A stretch of 45,165 bases of DNA from Reticulitermes lucifugus. Lineage: Eukaryota; Arthropoda; Insecta; Blattodea; Rhinotermitidae. Made by a program: the position numbers and the translations under genes. Location: positions 75,439-120,603 of the forward strand of contig JAKCWW010000276.1 of the NCBI GenBank assembly GCA_026260175.1, given 5' to 3'. Under the pieces are notes generated by a model. It saw only the letters and a list, made by a program, of their open reading frames with translations, was not told the origin of the DNA and did not search any database. Shown here piece after piece: positions 11,901 through 23,425 of the stretch (the stretch's first letter is position 1; every line of letters begins with the position of its first letter).

Positions 11901-13220
11901 TCTCTGAGCTACTGACAGTACGTTTAATAAAACAAAAATTTGCAAAAAAAGTACTCAATTCTACGCTATCTAATATCAGAACCTGATATATTAAGCGAAA
12001 TAACTGCGTAACCACCCAACCAAATTGGTTCAGTCAATGAAGTTGGATGAACGATGCATCACTTTTCGCTATTTGTAAGTACCAACGTCGAACAGCATAT
12101 AATTACGTGTTTGTTTAAGTGGCAATTTGTTAACCCACAACGGTATGTGTATGTGTGTTCATGCTTTTGATAACGACCTGCAGGCAAATGTACCATAGCC
12201 AGGCATTTAATATTGCGCTCTACTGCACAAGTGCAATGCATGCTATTAGTAAGTACTTACTTGACTTCATTCTTTAGCGGCGGTGAGGGTCATTGCTTCA
12301 AGCAGGCTCTACAGTTTGTGCAAACGAAATCAATTTTTACCCAACGTTAACAATGACGTAGTTCTGGGTAGAGAAATTACGATATGTAGAAAGAAGTGAG
12401 GATATCTAGCTTAGCGTAATGGTTATGGTGATGTAACAATTCTGGCTTCTCCGCTCTTCTGTTGCCTTTATACTTGCAACTTGTGATTGCTACAATTTCA
12501 CACCGTCTTGTAAATAACGCAAAACAGGGGGACCGTTGAATAAGCCTCTCCAAAATAACATTTAATTAAAATTAGTCTGAAGGTTCTCGAGGTATAAGAT
12601 GATGCAACATAAAATTCCCGTTTGTTTAATGAATCTTTGGCTTTTATAAAAATCACGGAATCCGTTACCTAGTAGAGTTTCTCAAGAAGTCTTCTAATTT
12701 AGGTAGATGCCGATTAAACATCAGGACCTACATCAATTTTGCACCAACATATTAAAGTATTCCATCTGACGGATCTTAAATCATAAATGCTCACAAGGAG
12801 TGTGTACTTGCAGATTCTTTGTTCATTAGAGTATATAATTTATACTTTCTAGCCATACAAGCAACAGTGCTGTTTGAAGACACTTCCCGCTTCTTGTGAT
12901 CTGCATATGCTAATTGAAACAAATCATGTATTTACAGTTGTAATTCAAACCTGCTTGAATCAGAAGGTCAAAATGTGAATAAGAAGCTTAAGGAATAAAT
13001 GGAGGAACGAGAATAACAAAATTTATGTGTTTAAAATTATTGGTACAATAGTACATGCAAATGAAACTAGATCACAAATCATTTAGACTCGTAAACATGT
13101 TTGGTGTAGCGCAGTACGTAACAATAGGAAATGTACGTGCAGGAATGACATTTATGCCGAAGAATGTCGTTGCTGTACAAAGATCTGACTTATGTTCAAG
13201 TTCCATTCAGTCGTAACCAG
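11901..13220. other. Gene-less AT-rich stretch
   Basis: No recognised gene, RNA or repeat. Confidence 0.5.
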
Positions 13221-13299
13221 ACATCTTGACGACTTTGCTACGCCGGATTTTGTATTCTGTCTGGCTTACTGACGGCGAAGCGAAGTCACGTCAAGATGG
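13221..13299. repeat. Imperfect hairpin, ~26-bp arms
   Basis: The left arm (13221-13245, 'acatcttgacgactttgct...') pairs with the right arm (13273-13299, '...agcgaagtcacgtcaagatgg') with a few mismatches around a loop of about 27 bases. It may be a small fold-back element or chance. No flanking duplication was found. Confidence 0.5.
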
Positions 13300-13529
13300 A
13301 AATACTCGTATTTTCCTAGTGGTGCAGAAGTATTTCTTGTAGTGTGCAATGAACACGCAGCTGCGAACAGCTGACAAAGGGTGGACCTCCAACTTAAGGG
13401 TTGCGTCTATTATATCAAAATTTAACAGTGAAATAAATCTACATTGTCAAATTTACTAAATGATATCGGATTGCGACAGATTGTTAGTAACCAGAATAAG
13501 AGTTGTCAATGAGAGTTTAGTGAGTAGGC

Positions 13530-13612
13530 TTATGTGTCTTGGACGGTGGCTTCGTGGAAGGTCTACAAGGAGATGGAAAAATGAAATTGAGGTAGATGGT
13601 GGCGAAAGAGGC
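13530..13612 (+). mobile_element. Possible LINE tail remnant
   Basis: A short frame translates as 'LGRWLRGRSTRRWKNEIEVDG', resembling the basic 'GRP.RRW.D.I' block near the C-terminus of LINE ORF2 proteins. Only about 27 codons are recognisable and no 3' boundary is clear. Confidence 0.35.
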
Positions 13613-13884
13613 TAGGAATGTGGGGGGTTAACGGGATTGACTGAAGTTTGTGTCCAGTGATGGGTTTTGTTACTAGCTGCGTTGAACGCTAGGGTTTTAG
13701 TACTATAGATTTAGATACTATGGAGCTATATTATGGATATGGATGTCTCGCACGATTTGGCTAAATTGATCCTACAATGAATGTAATTCCCAAAAATTTT
13801 ATCATAATTTTGCATAGATAATGGATGGATAGTCATGTATTAATTCGCGGTACGGTACCCATAATTTCCATAATCACAATCGCC

Positions 13885-13930
13885 TCTACCACGACGACAC
13901 GACGACCACCACCATCACCACCACCATCTA
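13885..13930. repeat. Degenerate (ACC)n/(ACG)n microsatellite
   Basis: A run of ACG, ACC and ATC triplets, with 'accaccaccatcaccacc' at its core. Confidence 0.8.
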
Positions 13931-14244
13931 GCACTTAAGGAGTCTGTCCGCTTGTTCAACCTTTCGTCCTATTGTCTTGAAAAGGTCTTTCTTTTTGCCT
14001 TGACCCACGTCTTTTGTAATTGTTGTAGTAGTTTCCAAAGGGCCCGTTTGCATTTTGTCAAAGGTTGGAACCATTTCTTTTCATATTTCTAAATTTTGTT
14101 CAGTGCGCATTCTCTTTTTAATTATTTTAACATGTCCGCATTTTCTCATTGTCCATCCTATTGTATTTCGTCTTTTGTCTCAAATTTTATTTCAGCACCT
14201 TTAATTCTAATTCTTGCTGCAACTAACTGTTCAGTTTTTTGTTT

Positions 14245-14345
14245 TACGTCCTGGATTTTGTGGGTTATGACGCCGTGTAATGTGGTAGGTGGGTACCAAC
14301 ATGTCCTAGAGATATACTGCTTCCATTCAAGGAATAAGAATTTTC
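14245..14345 (+). repeat. Dispersed-repeat fragment
   Basis: The open frame here reads 'WVMTPCNVVGGYQHVLEIYCFHS'. I recall near-identical 'WVMTPCSVV.GYQ' strings as recurrent spurious peptides in arthropod gene sets, which marks this as an interspersed repeat and not a gene. Family and boundaries are uncertain, and the identification rests on memory. Confidence 0.4.
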
Positions 14346-15049
14346 ACCGCCACAATAACCTAAAGCTTATTAAAATTGTTTGTTTATTTCTGCCTATTGC
14401 TGATCCCTTTCTCTTTGATTCTTACTTCCTTCAAATTCTTTTAATTTATTTTTATCTTTCTCTTGCGCTGTCTTTTTTGTCCATATAGGCCCAATTACTT
14501 TGATTACCTTTATTTCTTTTTCCATCAGTTTTCCACTTTCTTCTTTTTCTTCTATATGGAATAGAGCCACAACCTGTTTTAAGTACCATCCGATTTTTGA
14601 AGAGACGCGTCCTTGAAAATTTAAACCTGCTTTGCAGTTCATATTTGCGTGATATGCGTTCTGTCACGGGTAAAAAAAAATAGTATATTTGGCCTTGACC
14701 TTTGTAGCAGAATTGGACGACATGTCCCGGCATCCAGTGCTCTGGTCTCGAAAATCATATTCAGGCAGATGAACTCTCATTATACGGTTTTTATATTGGC
14801 CTGAACGTGGCCATTAGGCTCACGTGGTCTTGCAGTCAGTATCACTGCGCGTGTCGTGTCATGGAATGAAGTGCTTGTACCTGAGGTTCATTATCCCGAA
14901 GTTTTTTGTGATATTCTCAGTTATCTCGAACGAGATCACATCCTATTTTTCAAGGTCAGTAACCTGCTAATACATAAAACTCTTAAGCAATCTCAATGTA
15001 TTTCATTTTCTCACAATCTGTTGTCTCAGATTCATTTTAATATGGGCAT
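14346..15049. other. Gene-less stretch with pyrimidine-rich region
   Basis: Plus-strand T/C-rich DNA at about 14380-14560 gives long minus-strand open frames of Lys/Glu-rich composition. That is a composition effect; no gene is supported. Confidence 0.5.
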
Positions 15050-15332
15050 TATTTGCACTGAATACCGCGGTGGACGTATGAGTACTACTGTTTTGTAGTC
15101 TGGAGGTCCCAGATTAAAATCTTCGTTCGGAGACTAGCTCTTATGAACAGTTTCTGTGATTTTCCTCAGTTTCCCCAGGGAAGTGCGGAAAAGTAGCTCA
15201 AATTAGGCTACGGTCTTTTCATGCCTGTGTTTGCATTTAATTACTTGCTAATGATTTTACTCGACGCTATGCAGTAAAGCCACTGGCAGCATCGTTAAAT
15301 ATTCTGTAAATAAATGAATAAATAAATAATAT
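15050..15332 (+). repeat. SINE-E copy with (AAAT)n tail
   Basis: In order it holds a degenerate B-box ('ggaggtcccagattaaaat'), a 'gattttcctcagtttcccc' core, 'agctcaaattaggctacggt', the 3' block 'tcgacgctatgcag', then 'gcatcgttaaat' and a tail 'aaataaatgaataaataaa'. This is the clearest 3' end of the family in the window. Confidence 0.65.
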
Positions 15333-16455
15333 TATTCTCCTTCCTTATATTCCAAGCGAGCCCTGTGTGTTTATGATTCAAGTGTTATAGGCCTTTGCGT
15401 TTCTGTTGTACCTCCATCAGATCAGCTTGCTCAGGTACGTGTAGGCAGGAATAATTATTTCGGCTGGTACGTGACGCAGAAAATTTCACTGGAATTAACG
15501 CCAAGAGAATAGAGAGACAGACAGACAGACAGACAGGGTGAGAACTCGGGGATTTTTATAACAGCAGTGTGTTGTGTTAGGAAGCAACAGGCATGTAGGA
15601 ACAAGCTCATTACATTAACCAGTCTCGTAAGAGAATTTGCATGCAAAGCATGGAAACTTGCAGAAGAACTGACTAATTTAGATGCAAATATTTTCCTGAA
15701 TTTGTAGTCAGTTCTGTTTAACACAGTAAATATGTAATTCATCTGTAACTAGCCCGGACGTGTAACAGTGCCTCCGCGTCTCAATACGTCTGTATAACAT
15801 AGGTTTAGTGTTTAGACATATAAGTTACTTAACTTTTATTGCACTAATTGTGAGAAGTGCTGAATTCTTCATACAGTGTCTCCTTAGAGCAACTGATTTT
15901 TATTCAGCTGGTCAGAATTTTCTGATACGAAAGGCGAAGATTTGTCACTGTCGTAACAGAAACACTCCATTTCTGTTCTGAAACGATAAATGCAGTCAGC
16001 GTATTCACATAATATTTCTGGAAGATGAACCCCAATTCTACCATCTATGCCGTTATTTCCCGTGCCGTTTCTCCTTTGAGAGAATTTGGAAACAGGGTGG
16101 TGGGGAGATATTTGTACCTAAGAGAAGGGGAGTGATAGGAAAGGGAAGTGGAGAAAATTGCATTATGGGAAACCGAATAATTTCCAAAATTTGAGTTTTT
16201 CACGGAATTGAAGGTTTATAGAATTTGGTTGAGTGGTTTGTAAAGACGCCTTGCATTGTGGCTGATTATTAAACATCTTATAGGGACATGCTGCCTCTGT
16301 CTTCAGGACGGTAGCGAATAACCATCCACGTTACTTCAAGGCGTCACGGCCAAAAGGACCATTATATAAAACTTCATAACTTGTCTTCTCTAAATATTAT
16401 TAGGGCATGCGAGTTTTGAGGATTTTGCAGCACCGTAGCTGAGGATTTCATTCTC
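15333..16455. other. Gene-less stretch
   Basis: No gene recognised. The minus frame at 15455-15742 contains a Ser/Leu-rich stretch with no identifiable domain and crosses the GACA microsatellite. Confidence 0.5.
15515..15538. repeat. (GACA)n microsatellite
   Basis: About five to six GACA units. Confidence 0.9.
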
Positions 16456-16634
16456 CTGGGATGTGACGCTGCGTCAATGGGTAATCGGATCCCGACGTTT
16501 CGGGACAACTTAATGTCCTGATCTTAAAATGTCGAAACGTCCCAGAAGAAATTTTCCTAACTTGAAAATGAGGCCACCACGTTGCTTCGAAACGTCGGGA
16601 TCCGATTAACCATTAACCCAGCCTCATATCCCAG
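16456..16634. mobile_element. Fold-back element with ~47-bp TIRs and hammerhead-like motifs
   Basis: The left arm starts 'ctgggatgtgacgctg' and ends 'atcggatcccgacgtttcg'. The right arm (16588-16634) is its reverse complement with about six mismatches. Between them lie additional 'cgaaacgt' strings. Each arm carries the 'ccgacgtttcg/cgaaacgtcgg' core that also occurs in the element at 20360-20565, so the two belong to one family. No coding capacity is present. Target-site duplication is not clear. Confidence 0.7.
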
Positions 16635-19591
16635 AAAAATTGAATAATTTTTATTAGTGTAATCAGATCAAGGAGTATCATATGAGCGGGGCGTGTAGCA
16701 CATGTGAGAGAAATGAGAAAAGGATAGAAAAATTCAGTCGGTAAATTGCTTGGGAGACCTAACGTGGTAGTATAATATTAAAATGCAATTTTAAGCAAAT
16801 AATTTGTGAGACGTGGATTAGATTTACTTGCTGGATATGGTCCAGCGGCTGGCTGTCGTGGAAGCAGTACTGAAATTTGTATTTACTTAAAAAGCAGGGA
16901 ATTTGTCGACTGAGCGGCAATCAGTTTCTCAATAAGGACTCTGCTCTTTCTTCTCGATGTGTTCTCTGTGTCCCGCCCATCACATTTTTCTTGACTTGAT
17001 CAGTGTTAATAGTATTACGTGAAAAGTACAAATTGTAAAACTTTTCATTCTGTCTGTGCTACTGAATAAAATACGCCATTGTGTTATAGTTTCATAGGGA
17101 CCGCCATGATGTAGCCATGTATTTATTATCCTGAAAGGATGCTCTTTGTATGCCAAACGAGCAAAATTATGCTTATAGAATTATACATCTGCTTTTCGGC
17201 TTCTTCAGACACAGGGAGATATATTGTGGCTGAGTGAAAGTAAATACACATTTTATTATCAAAATGAAACAGATATACTATGTGATAGAGACTTGGAGGT
17301 ATAACACAGAAGCTATGGAATGGACGAGAGCAAAAACAAATCTGCGTTCGAGAATGTGCATTGAAGGAGACAGAGAATGGCATTGTCCTCAGGTAATAAA
17401 CAAAAACCGAAACTTGCTTATAGCACGCACAAGACTACCAGTTTGTGTTGCTTTTACTGCTTGGAAGAGGCAAAGTACATATAAAACCTGAAATGTAGAG
17501 ACACATGGAAGATATGGCACAGAACGCAGTTGTAAAATATACACAGTTTGTTATGTCACTGTTGATATTTATGAGAGATAATACATCCGTGATCAGAGAA
17601 GCAGACGAAGGTAAAAGTAATTATACTTGGCACATGTTTCTCGTTTCAGTGAATAATTCCTGTTATAGAATATTCATTGTTATAGAGAGAACGTATCATC
17701 TATGTCTTTTACAATAATTTCAAAATATTTTTCGCCAAAGCTACACTTTTACAAAACTTATTTTGCAAATTTCTGAGTCCAGTGTGTTTAATATATTATC
17801 CTCTTACTCCGGTAACTTCTCTCTAGTACATTATAGTAGTTCACGGCGATTTTCTAGTGGCTTATTTTCCATATGTGCAGGCGGTGCGGTGAACCGAGGC
17901 ACACATCAAACAAGACGAGATTTCTTATTACTTCTTTCACGGCTTTAAAATGTCTGCTCTTTGGAAAGCGTCGGTCATATAGACCTACAACATGCTTTTT
18001 AGGCATTCTATGCATCTGAATGTGCGCTTTTAAACTGCACTTCTTACAAAGATATTTTCAATCAACTCTTTGTCAAAATTTTTTTCAGTCACCAAAAGAA
18101 GACTGCCACCCGATAAACTCCTTAAAGACAGCAGTGTCAGCATTGGCGGACAATAGAAAGAGCTTTGAGTGTTTTGAAAACAGAAAATCTGCCTGTCCAT
18201 TAGTGAATAATTTTAATTACAACATTAGAAGGCGTTTTATCATTTTTCAAAATGCCCCGACATATTTACATCCTTGCATTATTTTTAATTTTCCCCCTCT
18301 CAGGCTTAATATAAGAGATTTTTCTACAAACACTGGAAAAGCTGACAACGAGACATTGCGACGAAAACAAATTACTGTAACATTACATTAGATATATCGA
18401 TGATATCTTCATTATGTTCTTCCGAAAGATAATTTAATAAAATGCATTATATATAGATGTGATGACTTCACCATGAAATGCAATTTAAATAAACTCAAGT
18501 GGAAAATCAAAGATTGTTTTGTTGACCTAATGAAAGAGAAAGTACATGAATACACACTCACACACACACACACACACGATTAGTTTTACGAATATGCTAC
18601 GGTTTGAACTTTCATATTTATTTTATTTGAAAAATGCAGTTAAGTGCTATTCTAAACGATCCTCTGATAAACTGAATTATGAGCCATATGTGGCCTTCAT
18701 ATGACCTTAAATTGAAAGACGAAGGACTCATATGGCTAAATATCAATTGTTCGGACCAGAAGAAAGAGAGCAACAAGAACTAAAACATATTTTAAGCAGC
18801 ACTGTCAGAGCAACAAAACTATAGTTAGAATTTTCCGTTATGAACTTTTACACCATCCGAAAAAATCTTTAAGCATGTCATGTTGTAACCCCTTAATTCA
18901 CAGTGGGAATTACACGAATATCATTTTTTAACATTAAAAAGCTTGCAATTTTTCAACAAATTATTTTATTCACATGTTTCATATTGACTCTCAAAGGGTG
19001 CTTATTGTCCTAAAAAGCAGTGATCTATTGATTTTTGTAATTGGAACTTAATGATCTGTATGAAGTAGCAACTGATTTCTTACATTTTTTTATATGAACT
19101 TCACGTTAAAGATCTTAATTTCACATCAGAGATAAAATTCTCAGATGTCGTGGAATTGAAGCATTTTAAACCTATGAAAGAGTGCAGATAAAGTGCGTAA
19201 AAATGATGTAATGATATTGTATGTTAGCGTGGACGTACGCATACACCTATTTATTACTTGGCCTCTAAACACAGGCGAATATTATTCGGGTCGCTTTGTC
19301 TCTGCGAAGGAATCTTCGGTAACCACAGGTGGGCGCCAGATGAGGGCATTCCGGCTGTTAGTTCATAGGCAGGCTCTTACCGACCGAGAAATATATCCAT
19401 GCACATATTAACTATGTGATAAGTATATCACATATTTTGCTTAACTGGTATTTTGGAGAAGTCTCATGAGTCTGTAATACACATTCACATTTAATTTCTG
19501 GTTAAGATAAACTCAACGGATCATTGAGTAAAAAATAAAGACGTGTTATTTCATTTTATTGTTATTAGTACACACAATCAAAGTACACAAG
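16635..19591. other. Gene-less stretch, AT-rich
   Basis: Several 60-123 codon frames occur (17234-17491, 17505-17717, 18020-18391) without recognisable domains. A (CA)n tract lies at about 18552-18578. A 14-codon string 'HYIRYIDDIFIMFF' at 18381-18422 resembles a reverse-transcriptase active-site box but has no supporting flanks (see findings). Confidence 0.5.
18552..18578. repeat. (CA)n microsatellite
   Basis: About a dozen CA units. Confidence 0.9.
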
Positions 19592-19690
19592 AAACTTTAA
19601 CAGACGTTTACGTATTTCGAAATTATCCTCAAATTTCTCCAACATGTTTCGGCCTGTCAGCCGTCGTCAAGGAGGGCCTCATAAACACAT
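19592..19690 (-). mobile_element. Penelope-like terminal (pLTR-type) fragment
   Basis: On the minus strand the motif reads 'ccttgacgacggctgac' followed by 'aggccgaaacatgttgg' (19640-19672). That is a TTGACGA box, a short GGC:GCC stem and GAAAC, similar to the hammerhead-type motifs found in terminal repeats of Penelope-like elements. No RT or GIY-YIG coding sequence is attached. Boundaries are approximate, and the element assignment is inference from the motif. Confidence 0.5.
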
Positions 19691-19811
19691 TTTTTGTGTA
19701 GTACTTGTCTTCAGGTACTGCCTATAGGTTTTCGTCATGTCTGTCTCGGGTTATGAGATAACACACCATTAAGGTTCAATTTATTAAACTATTTCTTAGA
19801 TTATAAGTCTT

Positions 19812-19824
19812 ATGGAGAAGGAGT
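19812..19824. repeat. Target-site duplication, left, of SINE-A
   Basis: 'atggagaaggagt' at 19812-19824 matches 'atggggaaggagt' at 20086-20098 with one mismatch, bracketing the SINE. Confidence 0.8.
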
Positions 19825-20085
19825 GGCCGATACCAGTGGCCGCGCGGTCTAAGGCGTGGATCTACGGTCACTCGCTTACTGGGATTGTGGTTTCGAATCC
19901 CGCCGGGTGCATGGATGTCTGTCTTTTGTGATTGTTGTGTGTTGTCAGGTAGAGCTCTCTGCGACGAGCTGGTCCCTCGTCCAGAGGAGTCCTACCGAGA
20001 GTGGTTTGTCTAAAGTATGATCGTGAAGCCTCGAAAAATGAGGCGGTCTAGGCCCCCAAGGGGCTGTTGAGCCATTGAAAAAAAA
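19825..20085 (+). repeat. SINE-A, full-length, tRNA-derived
   Basis: A 261-bp element lies between 13-bp direct repeats (19812-19824 and 20086-20098) and ends in an A9 tail. The head 'gtggccgcgcggtctaaggcg' resembles the A-box/D-arm of class II tRNAs (Leu or Ser: 'ggccgagcggtctaaggcg'), and 'ggtttcgaatcccgcc' near 19890 is a B-box/T-arm. RNA polymerase III transcription from these boxes would be expected. The body ends with 'gaagcctcgaaaaatgaggc' and 'aggggctgttgagccatt'. The copy at 35611-35860 is full length and inverted, and the copy at 1-67 is a tail. Confidence 0.9.
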
Positions 20086-20359
20086 ATGGGGAAGGAGTAT
20101 TGGCCATGAAGCATGTGTTCTGTTTTCCTCCATGGCTGTTCAGTGATGGCGATCGAGTTGCGCGTAAGAAAGCATATACGGCTTGACGTAAAGTTGTCGT
20201 TATTGCTGCGAGATTTGAAGTAAGCACAGCGATGTTGTTGAAGATTCAAGTCTTCTGAACTTCTACGCCGTGTCGACTGCAAAAGACGAGTAGCTACAGA
20301 AGTTGCAAACGATCATCTCGGAAGCCTTCACCCTCAAGAAGAAGGCACTACGATACTTC

Positions 20360-20565
20360 AAAAAGTCGGTAACTGAGATCTTCACTCTTCCGGGATGTTA
20401 TGCAGCATAGGTTGGTAATTAGTTACCGACGTTTCGGGACAATCTATCTTTCCCATCTTCAAAGATCAAGCAGTCTTGGAACTTGGAATGCTTGGCGGAC
20501 AGTTTGTCCCGAAACGTCGGTGAGTACCAATGTACGATGCGTAACATCCAAGAAGAGCGAATATC
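20360..20565. mobile_element. Fold-back element, same family as 16456-16634
   Basis: The arms pair over about 70 bp: the left arm ends 'ttagttaccgacgtttcggg', and the right arm is 'tgtcccgaaacgtcggtgag' onward to 'gcgtaacatcc' and beyond. On the minus strand the left arm reads 'ttgaagatggga', a spacer, then 'tcccgaaacgtcgg'. This is a hammerhead-like arrangement; the right arm repeats it on the plus strand. No coding capacity. Confidence 0.65.
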
Positions 20566-21120
20566 TCATTTACACTGCGGCGAAAGCCTGAAATCACACA
20601 AGTCGGTAAAGGTTTACCAGTAGGCAAGGCTTAACATCCCAGAGGACTTGAATCTCCCTTTAATTACTGTTGTTCTATTTTGACTAAAATTTAACTGTGT
20701 CGACATATTTTAGTAAAACTACCCAGTCTCAAATTTCATGGTCAGTTCCTCTGTTCACCGGTTATTACTCGTAAATGTGGACGGAGTGTCATGGGGAAGA
20801 TAAGTGCATATATGATTTTTTTGTTTAAAACGCCTCAAAAGGCTAGATGAAATAATTGCTGTGGCCGACTTTCATTATTTAGCTATCGTTAGTTGCATTT
20901 TCTATATAAACAGGCTGTATAAATAGTGCCATGGGCATTGGCATTGTTCATAGTCACAAGGTCAACTGTTGACAGGAACGTTCTTTACGTTCCATTGCAT
21001 TTACGTTTTCTACTGAACCTATTGAAGTAAGGCAGCAAATTTTTCCGCATTAAAAAAAAATAAAACTATGAATGTGGGTAGCTTAGTTACGTACTGACAA
21101 TAAATGGTTGCTGCGGAACC
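20566..21120. other. Gene-less stretch
   Basis: No recognised gene or repeat family. Confidence 0.5.
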
Positions 21121-21123
21121 TAA

Positions 21124-21748
21124 GGCCGCGTTCTCACGGGGCGTGAACCACGCGCGTGAATCACACTTTCGTGGGCCACTACCCGNNNNNNNNNNNNNNN
21201 NNNNNNNNNNNNNNNNNNNNNNNNNNNNNNNNNNNNNNNNNNNNNNNNNNNNNNNNNNNNNNNNNNNNNNNNNNNNNNNNNNNNNNNNNNNNNNNNNNNN
21301 NNNNNNNNNNNNNNNNNNNNNNNNNNNNNNNNNNNNNNNNNNNNNNNNNNNNNNNNNNNNNNNNNNNNNNNNNNNNNNNNNNNNNNNNNNNNNNNNNNNN
21401 NNNNNNNNNNNNNNNNNNNNNNNNNNNNNNNNNNNNNNNNNNNNNNNNNNNNNNNNNNNNNNNNNNNNNNNNNNNNNNNNNNNNNNNNNNNNNNNNNNNN
21501 NNNNNNNNNNNNNNNNNNNNNNNNNNNNNNNNNNNNNNNNNNNNNNNNNNNNNNNNNNNNNNNNNNNNNNNNNNNNNNNNNNNNNNNNNNNNNNNNNNNN
21601 NNNNNNNNNNNNNNNNNNNNNNNNNNNNNNNNNNNNNNNNNNNNNNNNNNNNNNNNNNNNNNNNNNNNNNNNNNNNNCGTGGAGGCAACACGAGTGAGCA
21701 CGCCAGTGTGATTCACGCGCGTGGTTCACGCCCCGTGAGAACGCGGCC
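21124..21748. mobile_element. TIR element with TAA duplication (PIF/Harbinger-like), gap inside
   Basis: The termini are perfect 43-bp inverted repeats (21124-21166 and 21706-21748) beginning GGCCGCGTTCTCACGGGG. TAA flanks both ends (21121-21123 and 21749-21751), the target site typical of PIF/Harbinger elements. The interior is mostly Ns, so coding content cannot be judged. The GC-rich TIRs stand out against AT-rich surroundings. Identical arms suggest a recent insertion, or repeat-guided assembly. Confidence 0.8.
21186..21677. other. Assembly gap (492 N)
   Basis: Unresolved bases inside the TIR element. All long frames crossing this interval are artefacts of reading Ns as codons. Confidence 1.
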
Positions 21749-21751
21749 TAA

Positions 21752-23320
21752 GTCTCCTTCCTGTGGCAACCAAGGAGAGCAACACGTGAGGAGGAAGAAC
21801 AGATTTCTGCGGGAAGCGTGGCAGGCCGGTAGATTTATATCTCTAAATGTATAAACGTTGATTTAGAGTTCATGTGGCACAGATCGTGCCCGAACTGTCA
21901 TTTAGTATTCGGCATTGAATCAAAACGTGTGGCTTAACCAGACTTTTATCTAAGTTTAGAAATATTTACCGAGTTAATAAATTTTCATCTTATTAAACGA
22001 TGACACAAGAAAAACTTGTCCTGTCACGTTAAGTATTGTATCATCAGAATCATCAGATCGGCGACTTCTATTATGCTATCCATCATTTTTTTTATAATTT
22101 CTGTGTTAATTTCAAGATATTATTTGCATCTCGGTCACTACTTATAATATTTTTGCTGCTAGGCCTATCTGGCTTCTCACGCAGGGTACGTTTGTACTGA
22201 GACATCGGTCTTGTGTATTAAAGAACTTTGTCTTTTCTATTCCATCCAACACAAAAATCTGTTAGCAATGTATAATCATATAGCTACACGTTTCAATGGA
22301 AACTTTCATCACTTAAATCGGGGTTTCTTACAAAAAAAGACCTGGTAGTTTAGCTGTGTTACTATACTCATTCTTTTATTACAAAATTGTTGGTCGATTG
22401 TTAAACTTGTCTTTAATAAACCGATCATTAGTTTTGTTATGTTTTAAAGTCTAAAACTTTAGAGAGAGTTTTTGATTTTTATAGTCACAAATAATCAATC
22501 TAATATATTTTTAGGTACGCAAAACTTGTGTGTAATCCAGATTAAGAACGTAGATATATTTATCATTAAAATGGTACAGGCTATATACTGCTATTTTAAA
22601 CACGGTTATAGTTTGATGTTAATATGTAGGAGGACGTTACAGCCGTGTAATAATAGGATTTGCTATTTCTTAATATCGATTCCTTGTAAAGATAGGCCCT
22701 GTAATCATTAGTATACACAACTGATATTATTTTATATGTAACAATAAACAGTGAACCTGAGAAAATCAGTATGGCGTAGAGTATAATTAAAATTCTTACA
22801 CCTGGAATTTAGGAAGTGCATATTGAATTAATAGACGTATATTGTAAACAGAAGCAAACCTACGTTTAAATAGTGTTACGTATATTAATAATAAATGCAA
22901 TTTTTAATATGCGTTGTTTAAATAGAAGTTTAATACGTGATATGGATTGTTACAAAATAACAAAACAACACACCTTATGACGTTTAATCTTTAAAGCACT
23001 CTATAATAAAAACTTTTCAAGGAAGCCAAAAATTTGTTATAACATTCAGAAGAGCACGCCATTAGACCCTCTGCTATTCCGGATTAATCCATTCCACCCT
23101 CGTCCTATTTATTTACGACCAATCATTTATTAAACGCCATGTACCCCTTTATCTTGAAGTTGTCCCTTCCGGTTTTCAGAAAGGATTTTCTATGTCTCAA
23201 TTGATATTTGTAAAAATTAATTTTCGGAAATATTTAGATTGACTGTAAGGAGTCTGGTGCGAAATGAAATATAAAAGCATTGGACTTAAAATGTGCGCAG
23301 GGATAAGGTATAAAATGTGA
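21752..23320. other. Gene-less, strongly AT-rich stretch
   Basis: No gene or known repeat recognised. The frame at 22472-22711 lacks features. Confidence 0.5.
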
Positions 23321-23425
23321 TGGTGTGGACGGATACAAAGAATAGAATACAGCAAATGGACACAATAGCTGATTGATTGAACACCATCTGGGAGACAAAG
23401 GAAGGAGAGACCGAAAACATGTTAG
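23321..23425 (+). mobile_element. LINE ORF2 C-terminal remnant
   Basis: The frame reads 'WCGRIQRIEYSKWTQ', stop, 'LID', stop, 'TPSGRQRKERPKTC'. This follows the layout common to LINE ORF2 tails: a 'W.G...RM' box, then 'W.P.GRR.RGRP...W'. Two internal stops make it a fossil. It is a different family from the 1.9 kb and 31.1 kb copies. Confidence 0.6.

Noticed and set aside
18020..18391. 123-codon plus-strand frame, among the longest outside repeats
   Set aside because: No recognisable domain, no splice or promoter context, and chance frames of this size are expected in 45 kb.
19840..19910. Possible tRNA-Leu/Ser gene
   Set aside because: The A- and B-box are followed by a SINE body, an A tail and target-site duplications, and a cloverleaf acceptor stem is not formed. 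It is the head of SINE-A.
21019..21854. Several 170-236 codon open frames on both strands
   Set aside because: They consist almost wholly of N bases translated as X across the assembly gap.
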